Shown: one piece after another, positions 33,803-43,384 of the stretch | Layout: every line of letters starts with the position of its first letter | Numbering within the stretch: the stretch's first letter is position 1 | Source of the DNA: Leptolyngbya sp. PCC 7375 | Lineage (GTDB): Bacteria > Cyanobacteriota > Cyanobacteriia > Phormidesmidales > Phormidesmidaceae | Direction: 5' to 3' | Length of the DNA: 64,000 nucleotides | NCBI RefSeq assembly: GCF_000316115.1 | Contig: NZ_JH993797.1 | Coordinates: forward strand, 4,078,486 to 4,142,485 | Program-made: the position numbers and the translations under genes | Notes under the pieces: generated by a model | Databases searched by the model: none | What the model was told of the DNA's origin: nothing | What the model saw: only the letters and a program-made list of their open reading frames with translations

Positions 33803-34846
33803 GTGTTATTCCCTGAAAAGACCCCTCAAGTTGGACCTTACCTGGTCCTAAAGACAGACTCAGGTCAACGTCACTTATCGTTGATGGGCAATAGTTGTTG
33901 GACTATTGGCCGCAGCGACGATAATAATTTTGTTCTGCCCGATCGCTGGATTTCCCGCAACCATGCAATGCTGCAATTTATGGAAAGCGGAGAGTTCTAT
34001 TTGATCGACTTAGGTAGTCGCAATGGCTCATTTGTGAATGGCCGCCGAGTCAGTGTGCCAGTTACCCTACGGAATGGAGATGCTCTAACCTTTGGGCAGA
34101 CTGAATTACAATTCTATTGTCCTGCACCAGAACCAGTTAACACCAATAGTAATAACTCACTGAGCTCACACGACTCTACAGCAACCGCTACACTGCATGT
34201 GCGTCGTTTGATTTCGGTCATGGTGGTCGATATCCGAGACTTCACAGTCATGACCCGGCAGATCGATGAAAAGATTTTATCAGAAGTCATCGGCACCTGG
34301 TTCCGTCATGCTGGCAACATCATTGGCGAGTACGGTAGTTGGGTCGATAAATACATTGGTGATGCTGTGATGGCCGTTTGGATTCATGGCACCCAGGCGG
34401 TAGAAGCTGAGGAAATGTTGAAAATCAGCCGTGCCATTAGTGCACTGAATGACATGACACGTCAGCTTCATAAGCAATTTCCCCTCCCTTTCCCGTTACG
34501 GGTGGGAGCTGGTGTTAACACTGGCTATGCAGTCGTAGGTAATACAGGTACAGGAGACCGTCCTGACTACACAGCCCTAGGCGACACCGTCAATGCAGCC
34601 TTCCGCTTTGAAAGCTCCACCAAGCAGCTAGGCCTGGATGTAGCGCTGGGGGCAGAAACTTATAAGTACTTGAGTAAGCTGGGAGCCAACGAACAAACAT
34701 TTAAGCGCTATTCAGCTTTGTTAAAGGGTTATGACAAACCGTTGACGACCTATGCATGCACGTTTTCAGACTTGGATAGATTTTTGATCAGTTACGATCG
34801 CAAATCCTCAGTGCCAATAAAATCCTCGTCTGTGCAGTCATCCTAA
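33803..34846 (+). CDS. FHA domain-containing class III adenylate/guanylate cyclase
   Basis: A 347-residue signalling enzyme. The N-terminal FHA phosphothreonine-binding domain (WTIGRSDDNNFVLPDRWISRNHAML, IDLGSRNGSFVNGRRV) occupies about residues 10-105. The cyclase domain starts at VRRLISVMVVDIRDFTVMTR, with metal Asp in VVDIRDF and in DKYIGDAVMAVW. RVGAGVNTGYAVVGNTG and PDYTALGDTVNAAFRFES hold the substrate-binding and transition-state residues (Asn, Arg). The Lys in DKYIGD is consistent with ATP as substrate, so cAMP is more likely than cGMP. The start is GTG 33803 with GAGG upstream. Confidence 0.9.
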   Translation: MLFPEKTPQVGPYLVLKTDSGQRHLSLMGNSCWTIGRSDDNNFVLPDRWISRNHAMLQFMESGEFYLIDLGSRNGSFVNGRRVSVPVTLRNGDALTFGQTELQFYCPAPEPVNTNSNNSLSSHDSTATATLHVRRLISVMVVDIRDFTVMTRQIDEKILSEVIGTWFRHAGNIIGEYGSWVDKYIGDAVMAVWIHGTQAVEAEEMLKISRAISALNDMTRQLHKQFPLPFPLRVGAGVNTGYAVVGNTGTGDRPDYTALGDTVNAAFRFESSTKQLGLDVALGAETYKYLSKLGANEQTFKRYSALLKGYDKPLTTYACTFSDLDRFLISYDRKSSVPIKSSSVQSS

Positions 34847-34976
34847 ATTAGGGCTCAGGTGAGCATTTGCGTAACGGTCCGCAAAGGATTATCACCATTA
34901 CTCAACATTGGCACAGCGAAAGTGATAGGCTGCTCATTAATGCTGTGTATGAGATTTAAATAAATCCGGCGGAGAG

Positions 34977-35393
34977 ATGAAACAATTCTTTGGCCTATTA
35001 ATGGCGCTTGGACTGGTATTTGGTACTTTAGTGAGCGATGCTCAGCCCGCAGTAGCCAATATGTTGAATGGCGGTACGGTGTTTCTGGCAGAAGCTAACT
35101 TACCTCGCAACGCAGTGGATGACAAGCTGGCTACAGAGTATAGCTATAAGCTTGATGTGAATAACACTAACGTTGCAGCGTTTAGGAAGTATCGGGGCCT
35201 ATTTCCGACGATTGCAAGCAAAATCATTCGGAATGCTCCCTACGAGAACCTGGAGGATATCTTAGAAATCCCTGGACTTAGTGATGTTGAGAAATCACGG
35301 ATTCAAGAGAACATGGACATATTTACTATCTCTCCACCTAACCCTGCTCTAGTGGAAGGTGACGACCGTTACAACAATGGTGCTTACAAGTAA
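34977..35393 (+). CDS. psbU: Photosystem II 12 kDa extrinsic protein (PsbU)
   Basis: PsbU is a lumenal PSII subunit that protects the oxygen-evolving cluster. The 138-residue precursor has a signal peptide (LLMALGLVFGTLVSDAQPAVA). The mature part carries the helix-hairpin-helix-like fold with AAFRKYRGLFPTIASKIIRN, APYENLEDILEIPGLSD and the C-terminal FTISPPNPALVEGDDRYNNG, all typical of PsbU. The start ATG is at 34977. A strong hairpin terminator follows, overlapping the nadB start. Confidence 0.96.
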   Translation: MKQFFGLLMALGLVFGTLVSDAQPAVANMLNGGTVFLAEANLPRNAVDDKLATEYSYKLDVNNTNVAAFRKYRGLFPTIASKIIRNAPYENLEDILEIPGLSDVEKSRIQENMDIFTISPPNPALVEGDDRYNNGAYK

Positions 35394-35464
35394 GCAAGCA
35401 TTCCCAGAATTGAATATTGGGTAAATCTCAAAATTTCAATTCCCTGGTATTGTCTTTATCTATC

Positions 35465-35511
35465 ATTGCTCTTGATAGAGTGGTTTAATCCCTCTGTCAG
35501 GAGCAATTTTT
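35465..35511 (+). terminator. psbU intrinsic terminator overlapping the nadB leader
   Basis: ATTGCTC (35465-35471) pairs with GAGCAAT (35501-35507); the stem continues inward through T-G and TGATAGAG/CTCTGTCA, giving 16 pairs including G-U pairs. It is followed by TTTT (35508-35511). The right arm contains AGGAG, which is also the ribosome binding site of nadB. Confidence 0.85.
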
Positions 35512-35512
35512 A

Positions 35513-37192
35513 TTGGTGCACTCCTCTTCTTCCTATGCTGCGTTGCCATCACAGTTTGATGTTTTAGTCGTCGGTGGTGGAGCTGCTGGCCTGTATTCAG
35601 CCCTTTGTTTACCCGCAACGCTTCAAGTAGGCTTAATCACAAAAGATACGCTGTCCATCTCCGCCAGCGACTGGGCACAGGGAGGCATTGCCGCTGCGAT
35701 CGCACCTGACGATGCCCCAGAACTCCACATTGCCGATACCCTCAAAGCTGGCGTTGGTTTATGCGAGCGCCAAGCCGTAGACGTGCTAGTTAGACATGCA
35801 GGGGAATGTATTCAGAACCTGACCCACATGGGTGTGGCATTTGATCGCAAAGGCGAGCAGCTAGCAATGACCCTGGAGGCGGCCCATTCTCGGCGTCGAG
35901 TGTTACATGCCGCCGATACCACTGGACGAGCCGTAGTCACCACACTGGCAGATCAAGTACTCCAACGACCAAATATCCACGTCTTTAACCAAGCCCTAGC
36001 ATTAGACCTATGGATGCATCAGGGAGAATGCCTTGGTGTACAGCTGGTCCATAGTCAACAACTAAAATTGGTAAAGGCTAACGCCGTTGTTCTAGCCACA
36101 GGTGGCGGTGGCCAAATCTATTCACAAACGACTAATCCCATTGCCAGCACAGGGGATGGTGTGGCCATGGCCTGGCGAGCGGGAGCCACTCTACGGGATT
36201 TGGAATTTATGCAATTTCATCCCACAGCCTTAACCCAAGCAGGGGCTCCTCGCTTTCTCATTAGTGAGGCTGTCAGGGGAGAAGGCGCACATTTGATTGA
36301 TATTAATGGCCGTCGGTTTGCCTTTGACTATCATCCTGACGGCGAATTAGCCCCCAGAGATGTGGTCAGTCGAGCTATTTTTAATCATCTTCAGAAAAAC
36401 CCAGATGAGTCTGTGGTGTATCTGGATCTGAGGGTGATTGCCCCAGAGCGAGTGAAACATCGGTTTCCCAATATCATTCGCAAATGTCAAAAATGGGCAG
36501 GTATTAATGTCTTTGAAACTCCGATTCCCGTCTCACCTGCAGCCCACTACTGGATGGGCGGAATTATCACTAACCTTGGTAGTCAAACGACCATACCTCG
36601 CCTCTATGCCGTTGGTGAAAATGCCAGCACTGGTGTGCATGGTGCTAATCGATTAGCCAGCAATTCATTACTGGAATGTTTGGTATTTGGAGCACAGCTG
36701 AAGGACATTACACCACAACCGCTAACAGATTTATCTCAAAACGATAGTGCTGCTAGTGCTGAATTAACCACGCCCCCAGATTTAGATGATGTTGCTAGTT
36801 GGCTCCAGCAACATCGAACAGCCATTGGGCAATTGGTGTGGCAGAGTGCAGGCATTGCCCGTGAAGCCAACCAAATGAATGCGGCACTGGATCAGCTAGA
36901 GCAATGGAAAATCGAGTTCGACGCATTACCGCTGACACAGATAGTAAACAGTGTGAACGAACAGGAAAATCATACACTCCCTGCAAAGCTAGATTTCGAA
37001 ATACTCCGTCTTTGGACAGAAACTCGCAATCTATTAACCGTGGCCAAATTAGTGCTTGAAAGCGCCCTGTTTCGCACTGAAAGTCGCGGTGGGCATTACC
37101 GCAGTGATTATCCTGAAACAGATGCTACCTGGCAGGTGCATACCCTGGTTCAAGATGGAATTTGTTTGCGATCGCAGCCCATCCAGCAATAA
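35513..37192 (+). CDS. nadB: L-aspartate oxidase
   Basis: NadB is an FAD enzyme that oxidises L-aspartate to iminoaspartate, the first step of de novo NAD synthesis. The FAD-binding VLVVGGGAAGLYSA is at residues 17-30. ASDWAQGGIAAAI, DTLKAGVGLCERQAV, HAADTTGRAV, ATGGGGQIYSQTTNP, MQFHPTALT, EAVRGEGAHL and GVHGANRLASNSLLEC are characteristic. Length of 559 residues is normal. The start is TTG 35513 (or GTG 35516), set by AGGAG at 35499-35503, which lies inside the psbU terminator. Confidence 0.95.
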   Translation: MVHSSSSYAALPSQFDVLVVGGGAAGLYSALCLPATLQVGLITKDTLSISASDWAQGGIAAAIAPDDAPELHIADTLKAGVGLCERQAVDVLVRHAGECIQNLTHMGVAFDRKGEQLAMTLEAAHSRRRVLHAADTTGRAVVTTLADQVLQRPNIHVFNQALALDLWMHQGECLGVQLVHSQQLKLVKANAVVLATGGGGQIYSQTTNPIASTGDGVAMAWRAGATLRDLEFMQFHPTALTQAGAPRFLISEAVRGEGAHLIDINGRRFAFDYHPDGELAPRDVVSRAIFNHLQKNPDESVVYLDLRVIAPERVKHRFPNIIRKCQKWAGINVFETPIPVSPAAHYWMGGIITNLGSQTTIPRLYAVGENASTGVHGANRLASNSLLECLVFGAQLKDITPQPLTDLSQNDSAASAELTTPPDLDDVASWLQQHRTAIGQLVWQSAGIAREANQMNAALDQLEQWKIEFDALPLTQIVNSVNEQENHTLPAKLDFEILRLWTETRNLLTVAKLVLESALFRTESRGGHYRSDYPETDATWQVHTLVQDGICLRSQPIQQ

Positions 37193-37226
37193 AGCACTTC
37201 CTCCCTTAGTCAGCAGATAGTTCCCT

Positions 37227-39287
37227 CTAGCGAATTTTGTCCCTTTGCTGACTCATAACAATCTGCTCCATCATTTCTTCAACACTCATTGCTGGCTTAC
37301 GACATGACAGACCGCGACAGACTAACCCGGCCTCTCCATCCGATAAATTTTGATGCACTAAAACAACGGTAGGTAAGTAACGACGCGATAGTTTAGTGAC
37401 ATTCTCTGCATGCGTTCTGACCAGGGTGTGATGACGATACCAGTCGAGGGCCTGAAACAGGGTTGGACAAGCCCTAGTCGCCTGATCCATAACGATGCTA
37501 AAAGACTTTAGAGCCTTTTCAGCATGATCTAAATAGGTCAAATCTTCAGTGAGTAAGAATAAGCGCATTAGGTTGGCAATAGCCACACCATTAGCTGCTG
37601 GCGTTGCATTATCTTGATAGCTTCGTTCTCTGATCAATAAACTCTCACTGACATCGCTAGCCGTGTTGTAATACCCATTGGCGGCATCACTCCAAAGCCA
37701 TTGGTCAAATTCAGCTTGAATGTTCTTGGCATGGGCTAACCAGTCTGCTGCTGTACTCTTCGACAACCCAAGACTAGCTTGCTGAATATCCAACAGAGCC
37801 TTGATAAATAAGGCATAGTCTTCCGCCTGAGCTAATACAGCAGGGGCCCCATCGTAATTCAACCGATGAAAGCGTCCATTTACCCATTGGTTTTCCAAAA
37901 TAAACTTAGCTGCTTCAACCGCTAAGTCTAGATACTCCATCTGGTTAAAGACAGCAGCCGCACGAGCTAAACCAGAAATCATCAGGCTATTCCATGCGAC
38001 GATCATTTTGGTATCAGTGACAGGGGGAATACGACCTGGCCACGCCGAGTTTTTGGCAGCATGAGCATCGATTGCTGGTGCAAAGGTCGCCAAGGCAGGT
38101 TGACCGTAGCGCACAGCAAACAGTTTTTTCAAGGCAGACTCTGTCTCTGTCTTAAGCGCTCCAGGCTGCTGCCGTTGGAGCACGATATTACCTTCAAAAT
38201 TGCCTTCAGTTGCAATAAAAAAGTCGGCGTTCAGGTCAGCAAATTCCGCATCGGTTAAAAGTTCTCGCAGATCGGCCTCACGCCACACATAAAACGCCCC
38301 CTCTTCAGGTTCAACGTCATTAGGGGTGACAAAACTGTCGGCATCTTGGGCGGCATAGAAATACCCCGCCCACATCTCGCGCTTTAGCCATTGAACCGTC
38401 CCGGCAACCGCTCTCTCAAAGGCAGGTTCCTGATGTCCCTGACTCCATAAATCTGCCAAGTACTCCATGATCAAACCATTGTCATAGAGCATTTTTTCAA
38501 AATGAGGCACCGTCCAATTTGGGTCGACGGTGTAGCGATGGAAACCGCCAGCTACATGGTCATATATCCCCCCAAGGGCCATATCCACTCCCCGACGCAG
38601 GCAAATTTCCTCAGGATTCAGCGCGTCTGTGGGTTCCACCCAACGAATAGAACGTAAAGCACTGAGCCCATAGGGAATCATGGGAAAACTGGTGCCTTGA
38701 CCCGATGGAATCAGGATTTTCGCACTGGTGGCCAATCCACGGACTAGCAACTCTGTGCTGAGGTTGTCGTCTGCGGGCAACAACGTTGACTGCTGGAGCG
38801 TTTCTAAAATCTGGGATTTGACTGCACCCACTTTAGGCTGATCTGTATCGTAGAGATTGCGCAAAATCTCTAGCAGTTTCAAAAAACCAGGACGACCATA
38901 GCGAGGCTCAACGGGGAAGTAAGTGCCTCCATAAAAGGGCACTAAATCATCAGGAGATAGAAAAATATTGAGCGGCCAGCCTCCTTGTCCTACAAGCATC
39001 TGAAGGGCTTGCATATAAATGCTATCAAGATCGGGACGCTCCTCACGATCAACCTTGATAGGCAGAAAGTTGGCATTGAGATAGGTAGCTATTTCACTAT
39101 CCGAAAAAGCTTCCCCTTCCATTACCGTGCACCAATGGCAGCTAGAATAGCCCACCGACAGAAAAATTGGCTTATTTTCGCGCCTTGCTGTCTCTAACGC
39201 TTCATCGCACCAAGGCCACCAGTCAATTGGATTTTCGGCGTGTTTACGCAAGTAGAGGCTTTGACTTTGGGCAAGACGATTCACCAT
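37227..39287 (-). CDS. DUF255 / YyaL-type thioredoxin-domain protein
   Basis: A 686-residue protein of the spermatogenesis-associated protein 20/YyaL family: an N-terminal thioredoxin-like domain followed by an (alpha/alpha)6-barrel. It begins with LAQSQSLYLRKHAENPIDWW and has the CxxC pair C50-C53 in YSSCHWCTVM, then VDREERPDLDSIYM and GGWPLNIFLSPD. The barrel part has GGIYDHVAGGFHRYTVDPNW, PHFEKMLYDN and FYAAQDADSF. Function is unsettled, though a role in redox or sugar metabolism has been suggested for the family. It is convergent with nadB. Confidence 0.9.
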   Translation of the reverse strand: MVNRLAQSQSLYLRKHAENPIDWWPWCDEALETARRENKPIFLSVGYSSCHWCTVMEGEAFSDSEIATYLNANFLPIKVDREERPDLDSIYMQALQMLVGQGGWPLNIFLSPDDLVPFYGGTYFPVEPRYGRPGFLKLLEILRNLYDTDQPKVGAVKSQILETLQQSTLLPADDNLSTELLVRGLATSAKILIPSGQGTSFPMIPYGLSALRSIRWVEPTDALNPEEICLRRGVDMALGGIYDHVAGGFHRYTVDPNWTVPHFEKMLYDNGLIMEYLADLWSQGHQEPAFERAVAGTVQWLKREMWAGYFYAAQDADSFVTPNDVEPEEGAFYVWREADLRELLTDAEFADLNADFFIATEGNFEGNIVLQRQQPGALKTETESALKKLFAVRYGQPALATFAPAIDAHAAKNSAWPGRIPPVTDTKMIVAWNSLMISGLARAAAVFNQMEYLDLAVEAAKFILENQWVNGRFHRLNYDGAPAVLAQAEDYALFIKALLDIQQASLGLSKSTAADWLAHAKNIQAEFDQWLWSDAANGYYNTASDVSESLLIRERSYQDNATPAANGVAIANLMRLFLLTEDLTYLDHAEKALKSFSIVMDQATRACPTLFQALDWYRHHTLVRTHAENVTKLSRRYLPTVVLVHQNLSDGEAGLVCRGLSCRKPAMSVEEMMEQIVMSQQRDKIR

Positions 39288-39349
39288 AGGTCAGGGAAAC
39301 AAAGAACTGTTGCTCCCTGAGTCTATCAAGATTAGCCATAATGATGTGC

Positions 39350-40066
39350 TTAAGAACAGCCTTCAGCCCATGTGACTGCAGGGAATTGTCCAGTGCGAAA
39401 CTGGGTGACTCGGCCTTCTTTATCGGTTTCAAAGACGAGGCTATACAGGTTACTGCCAGCAGCCTCCGAGGTTAGTGTGACATAACTGCCGTCGGTGTAT
39501 GGATGGGGTGTCACGTCTATCTGTCCATCATAAACGGCATCAATCTCTTCAATGGTGGAACCAATGCCAAGACCACTCAGGGTTTTAATTGGACTACCCG
39601 ACCAAATATCAATTCGAATTACTTGATCATTCACCACCATGAGGCCAATGCCATCAATCGACGCGACACGGGTTGCCTTTTCAGGATCATAAACTTCTGG
39701 TAAGTAGTACTGGCACAATTCTGACTGGGTCATCGGAGCCACGACAAAACTAACCTGGGCAGCATTAGCTGCCTCTTGAATAGACATTCCCAGTCTTACT
39801 GGGCCTAAACCGCCAATGGATACGGCTTCTTTTTCTAACGGCTGTAGGAGATCCAAGCGTTGATGAACCCTACTAATCAGAGCGTCAACCGCCGTAGCTC
39901 TAGCCATGATGTGCGTCACCAAGGCGGACACAGGGCGCAATGTGGAGATTTGCCCGGTCATCATCACACAGCCACTCATACCAAGAGCAGGTAAAGCGAT
40001 TGCCAGTAGACGCTTGGCACGACCCACTGTAGATTTTAATTTGGACTTTCTAAATCGTAAAATCAT
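39350..40066 (-). CDS. Predicted lipoprotein, function unknown
   Basis: A 238-residue protein with a basic N-terminus (RFRKSKLKSTVGRAKR), a hydrophobic segment LLAIALPALGMSGC and a lipobox Cys near residue 33. After a linker (to about residue 75), the domain has two related Gly-rich turns: LGPVRLGMSIQEAANA and LSGLGIGSTIEEIDAVY, like the GMSxxEV motif of small periplasmic repeats. The end is VFETDKEGRVTQFRTGQ. No catalytic residue stands out. It is upstream of the DUF255 gene on the same strand. Confidence 0.65.
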   Translation of the reverse strand: MILRFRKSKLKSTVGRAKRLLAIALPALGMSGCVMMTGQISTLRPVSALVTHIMARATAVDALISRVHQRLDLLQPLEKEAVSIGGLGPVRLGMSIQEAANAAQVSFVVAPMTQSELCQYYLPEVYDPEKATRVASIDGIGLMVVNDQVIRIDIWSGSPIKTLSGLGIGSTIEEIDAVYDGQIDVTPHPYTDGSYVTLTSEAAGSNLYSLVFETDKEGRVTQFRTGQFPAVTWAEGCS

Positions 40067-40248
40067 CAGTCAAGAAAGTAGCAAGCCATGGTAGCTCACT
40101 GTCAAGAAATAACCACTTACGCAAAAGCTTAATAGAAAGAATAATTTAGAAATGTAAGTAATAACGCTTAAGTCGATCCTTTTCTGATTTATCTTTATAT
40201 CGGGAATATATTTTGATTAATCCTCTATTAAGGGATTAGGAGTCTGCT

Positions 40249-41382
40249 GTGTCACAAATTCCGTCTGGCCCAGGTACTGATAATAATCGTCGTCGCTCAG
40301 TTGACTATGATGAACTGATTGCTTTGTTTGTAGCATTTCTAACATTGGGCAGCGTATTATTTTGGGGGTTGACCCGATCCGGGGTGAACTTGTTGGGGCA
40401 ATCGGGACTCTTTAATGTCGATAGTGCACCTTCTGTAGCGGGTGCGTTAGACGCAGGAGAGCGACTGGGTCGAGCTGAGGACACTGATGGTAGCCTGGAA
40501 GCTGAAACTGATGGAAATGTTATTGGCTTTGGCACTGTAGAGGATATTGGTGCAGGTAGTGCTGGCGTCCTTGGTAATAGCAATCAGACGCTAGAAAGAG
40601 CAGTTGAGGGTCCCTCTCTGAAGGGTCCTTCTCTGAACAATAGGGTTATTAGTCAGACAACAACGGTACCGTCGCGTTCTGACACTCAGACATCTGCCTC
40701 AACGGAGCTGCCTCAACAATCGGCGCAGCCTGCACAAACAGATACGGCTGCTGCCCCAACGAACCAGGAGCCTTTGGAGTCAAGTCGTGAGGCGCTTCAA
40801 TTTCAGGATGTGCCTGACGATTATTGGGCTAAGCCCTACATTGATGCTCTCAGTGAGCGACTAGTCTTGGATGGTATTTCTGAGGGTACGTTTGCTCCTG
40901 AGCAACCGGTGACACGGGCACAGTTAGCGAGTGCTATTGCTCAAGCATTCCCCCTAGAAGATCAAGAGGCCGCGATCGCATTCTTGGATGTTGAGGAAGG
41001 CTATTGGGCAACCGAAGCCATCGACAAAGCCGTAAAAGGTGGCTTTATGAGTGGTTTCCCTGATGAAAGCTTCCAACCTACACTACCGGTACCCCGTGCC
41101 CAGGTCCTCACGGCCTTAGTTACAGGGCTGAATAGCACTATCCCCACAGACACTCAAACCATAGTAAATCTCTACAGCGATGCCGCAGAGATCCCAAGTT
41201 GGGCAATTGACAAAATGGCGGCGGCTACCCAAGCCAATATTGTCGTTAACTACCCCAACTTGGATATGCTCAATCCCAATCAGCCTGCTACCCGTGCCGA
41301 AGTTGCAGCGATGATTTATCAAACGTTAGCGAACCAAGGGAGAGTTGAATCCATTGATGGAGAATACGTAGTTCAACCTTAG
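40249..41382 (+). CDS. Membrane-anchored SLH-domain protein
   Basis: A 377-residue protein starting at GTG 40249 behind TTAGGAG. It has a short basic cytoplasmic head (NNRRRSVDYDE), one TM helix (LIALFVAFLTLGSVLFWGL, residues 23-41), a low-complexity Ser/Thr/Gln/Ala linker (about 42-180), then SLH modules: FQDVPDDYWAKPYIDALSER, FLDVEEGYWATEAIDKAVKG with FPDESFQPTLPVPRAQVLTA, and a third ending TRAEVAAMIYQTL. SLH modules bind peptidoglycan-linked polymers, so it probably tethers the inner membrane to the wall. It lacks the porin domain of SLH-containing SomA. Confidence 0.85.
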   Translation: MSQIPSGPGTDNNRRRSVDYDELIALFVAFLTLGSVLFWGLTRSGVNLLGQSGLFNVDSAPSVAGALDAGERLGRAEDTDGSLEAETDGNVIGFGTVEDIGAGSAGVLGNSNQTLERAVEGPSLKGPSLNNRVISQTTTVPSRSDTQTSASTELPQQSAQPAQTDTAAAPTNQEPLESSREALQFQDVPDDYWAKPYIDALSERLVLDGISEGTFAPEQPVTRAQLASAIAQAFPLEDQEAAIAFLDVEEGYWATEAIDKAVKGGFMSGFPDESFQPTLPVPRAQVLTALVTGLNSTIPTDTQTIVNLYSDAAEIPSWAIDKMAAATQANIVVNYPNLDMLNPNQPATRAEVAAMIYQTLANQGRVESIDGEYVVQP

Positions 41383-41389
41383 GCGTATA

Positions 41390-41686
41390 TGACTGAGGGC
41401 CTAATTATTGGTGTTGATGAATGGGGTTCACTAGCCGCGTAACTTTTGGCAATATGAGTCCACTCAACGTCCGCTTCAGTGTGACTACGCAACGCTATCT
41501 CAGCTGAGTAAAACGCCAGAATCTCTAGCGTTAAGCAAGGTTTAAAAGAACCGGGGCTGGTTATTTATTGGACCGACTACCACCTATGCCTTTATGCAGG
41601 CCATGGGTCCCGTGAACGATCATCTGGAAAGTTGTTGTGTTCGTCAGAGCGTCGAAGAAAAGCAAGCTTTATTTGAGTGGCCATGA
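41390..41686 (+). pseudogene. tag: Remnant of DNA-3-methyladenine glycosylase I (tag)
   Basis: In the 425-bp gap between two intact genes, the frame at 41510-41686 reads KTPESLALSK, then after an in-frame TAA (41543-41545) RGWLFIGPTTTYAFMQAMG, then PVNDHLESCCVR to the end. This is the C-terminal Tag block (lkkrGfkFvGpT..YafmQA.G.vNDH...C.R). Upstream, in another frame, VDEWGS near 41413-41430 recalls the YHDxEWG start of Tag. The middle ~100 residues are missing. The gene is clearly dead: stop codon, frameshift and deletion. Confidence 0.75.
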
Positions 41687-41807
41687 AGACAAATAATTTT
41701 AAGGTGTATTTCTTGAAATAAAGCTCAGGTGCTACACCGTTGCTAGTAGCCATAAGGCAAACTAAACTCGTCTGAATAAGTATATTTGAACGTGTGGAGG
41801 TTCCCCC

Positions 41808-43148
41808 TTGGCAGACGCGATCGCAATTTACCTAGTCAATGAAGAGGAGCTCCAGACCGATCATCCTGATAGTGCTGCCTGGTGCCAGGCATCCGGATTT
41901 TCTGGTCAAACCGGCAAAGTATGCTTAATTCCCGATGCCACTGGCAAAATTGGCAAAGTATTAGTGGGGCGTCCTGACACCATAGATATATGGACCCTGG
42001 CAAGTCTACCCAAAACATTGCCAGCAGGGACATACACCTTGGGCAATGCGTTAGCTATCGCTAACGCGACCAAACTGTATTTGGGTTGGCAGTTGGGCAG
42101 CTATAGCTTTGATCGCTACAAACTGACCAAAACCAGCATTCTTGCAAAACTACACCCCCCTGATCATGTAGATTTAACCTACGTTAAAGCCGCAACAGAA
42201 GCCACCTATCTAGTACGCGATCTGATCACCACACCCTCCAACAATATGGGGCCTGATCAGCTTGAGGAAACAACCCGCAGCTTAGCTGAGCGCTACGAAG
42301 CCAAAGTAGAAGTAATTGCAGGTGGCGATTTAGTCATCGAAAATTACCCGATGATCTATGCCGTTGGAAAAGCCAGCACCCGTGCGCCTCGCCTGATTGA
42401 TCTACGCTGGGGCAATCCAGACGCCCCCAAAGTCACCCTGGTAGGCAAAGGAGTTTGCTTTGACAGTGGCGGCTTAGATGTTAAATCAGCCACTGGCATG
42501 CGCCTCATGAAAAAAGACATGGGGGGAGCAGCCCAGGTGCTAGGGCTAGCGCAGATGATTATGGAAATCGGCTTACCGGTCAACCTCAGAGTATTGGTGG
42601 CAGCCGTTGAAAATAGCATTGCGGGCAATGCCCTACGCCCTTTGGATATTTTGACATCCCGCAAAGGAACAACCATCGAAGTAGGCAATACAGATGCTGA
42701 AGGACGCTTAATATTAGCCGATGCCTTATGGGAAGCTAGCAGCGAAGACCCAGATTTACTGATTGACTGTGCCACCCTTACCGGTGCTGCCCGTGTTGCC
42801 CTTGGCACTGAACTGCCAGCCTTTTTCTGCAACGACGATGGGGTCACTAAAACATTACTTGATGCAGGTCTAACTATAGACGACCCACTCTGGAATCTGC
42901 CTTTACATACGGCCTATCGCTCCATGCTAGATAGTCCAGTAGCTGACATGAATAATATTGCCAGCGGCTCCTATGGTGGTTCCATTACAGCAGCTCTCTT
43001 TTTACAAGAATTCGTTCAGCCAGACATCGCCTGGATCCATGTAGATTTTATGGGTTACAACCTCCGGAGTTTGCCCGGACGCCCTGAGGGAGGGGACGCC
43101 ATGGGCATGAGAGCACTGTTTGAATTGATCAAACAGCGTGTAGCCTAA
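41808..43148 (+). CDS. M17 leucyl aminopeptidase family protein
   Basis: A 446-residue two-zinc aminopeptidase. The C-terminal catalytic domain is complete: VTLVGKGVCFDSGGLDVKSA (metal and substrate Lys/Asp), RLMKKDMGGAAQVLG, and the signature GNTDAEGRLILADAL, then GRPEGGDAMGMRAL. The N-terminal domain is shorter than in E. coli PepA (503 residues), closer to PepB-like members. Starts at TTG 41808 with GGAGG 7 nt upstream. Likely cytosolic peptide turnover. It directly follows the tag remnant. Confidence 0.92.
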   Translation: MADAIAIYLVNEEELQTDHPDSAAWCQASGFSGQTGKVCLIPDATGKIGKVLVGRPDTIDIWTLASLPKTLPAGTYTLGNALAIANATKLYLGWQLGSYSFDRYKLTKTSILAKLHPPDHVDLTYVKAATEATYLVRDLITTPSNNMGPDQLEETTRSLAERYEAKVEVIAGGDLVIENYPMIYAVGKASTRAPRLIDLRWGNPDAPKVTLVGKGVCFDSGGLDVKSATGMRLMKKDMGGAAQVLGLAQMIMEIGLPVNLRVLVAAVENSIAGNALRPLDILTSRKGTTIEVGNTDAEGRLILADALWEASSEDPDLLIDCATLTGAARVALGTELPAFFCNDDGVTKTLLDAGLTIDDPLWNLPLHTAYRSMLDSPVADMNNIASGSYGGSITAALFLQEFVQPDIAWIHVDFMGYNLRSLPGRPEGGDAMGMRALFELIKQRVA

Positions 43149-43335
43149 AATACACTCTACTCCCCACACCCAGTGTCTCTACCTAGAACACACAGCATTG
43201 GCATCAAGGGTGATAGTCATAAAGCATAGTGTTGATAGCCACACCGACAATTTAGTCAATCGCAGTTGACGTTTCTTAATAATTTTCGTTACTGTTAATT
43301 ACATAAGACAACGCTTGCACTTATTGACCGGCTGG

Positions 43336-43355
43336 TGTTGCTCTACATAGCAACA
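43336..43355 (+). repeat. Stem-loop in the leader of the 43385 gene
   Basis: TGTTGCT (43336-43342) and AGCAACA (43349-43355) form a 7-bp stem with a 6-nt loop, 29 bp before the start codon and just before AGGAG. It may influence translation or mRNA stability. Confidence 0.4.
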
Positions 43356-43384
43356 TCATCAGCATTTCAAACAGGAGATTAAAT

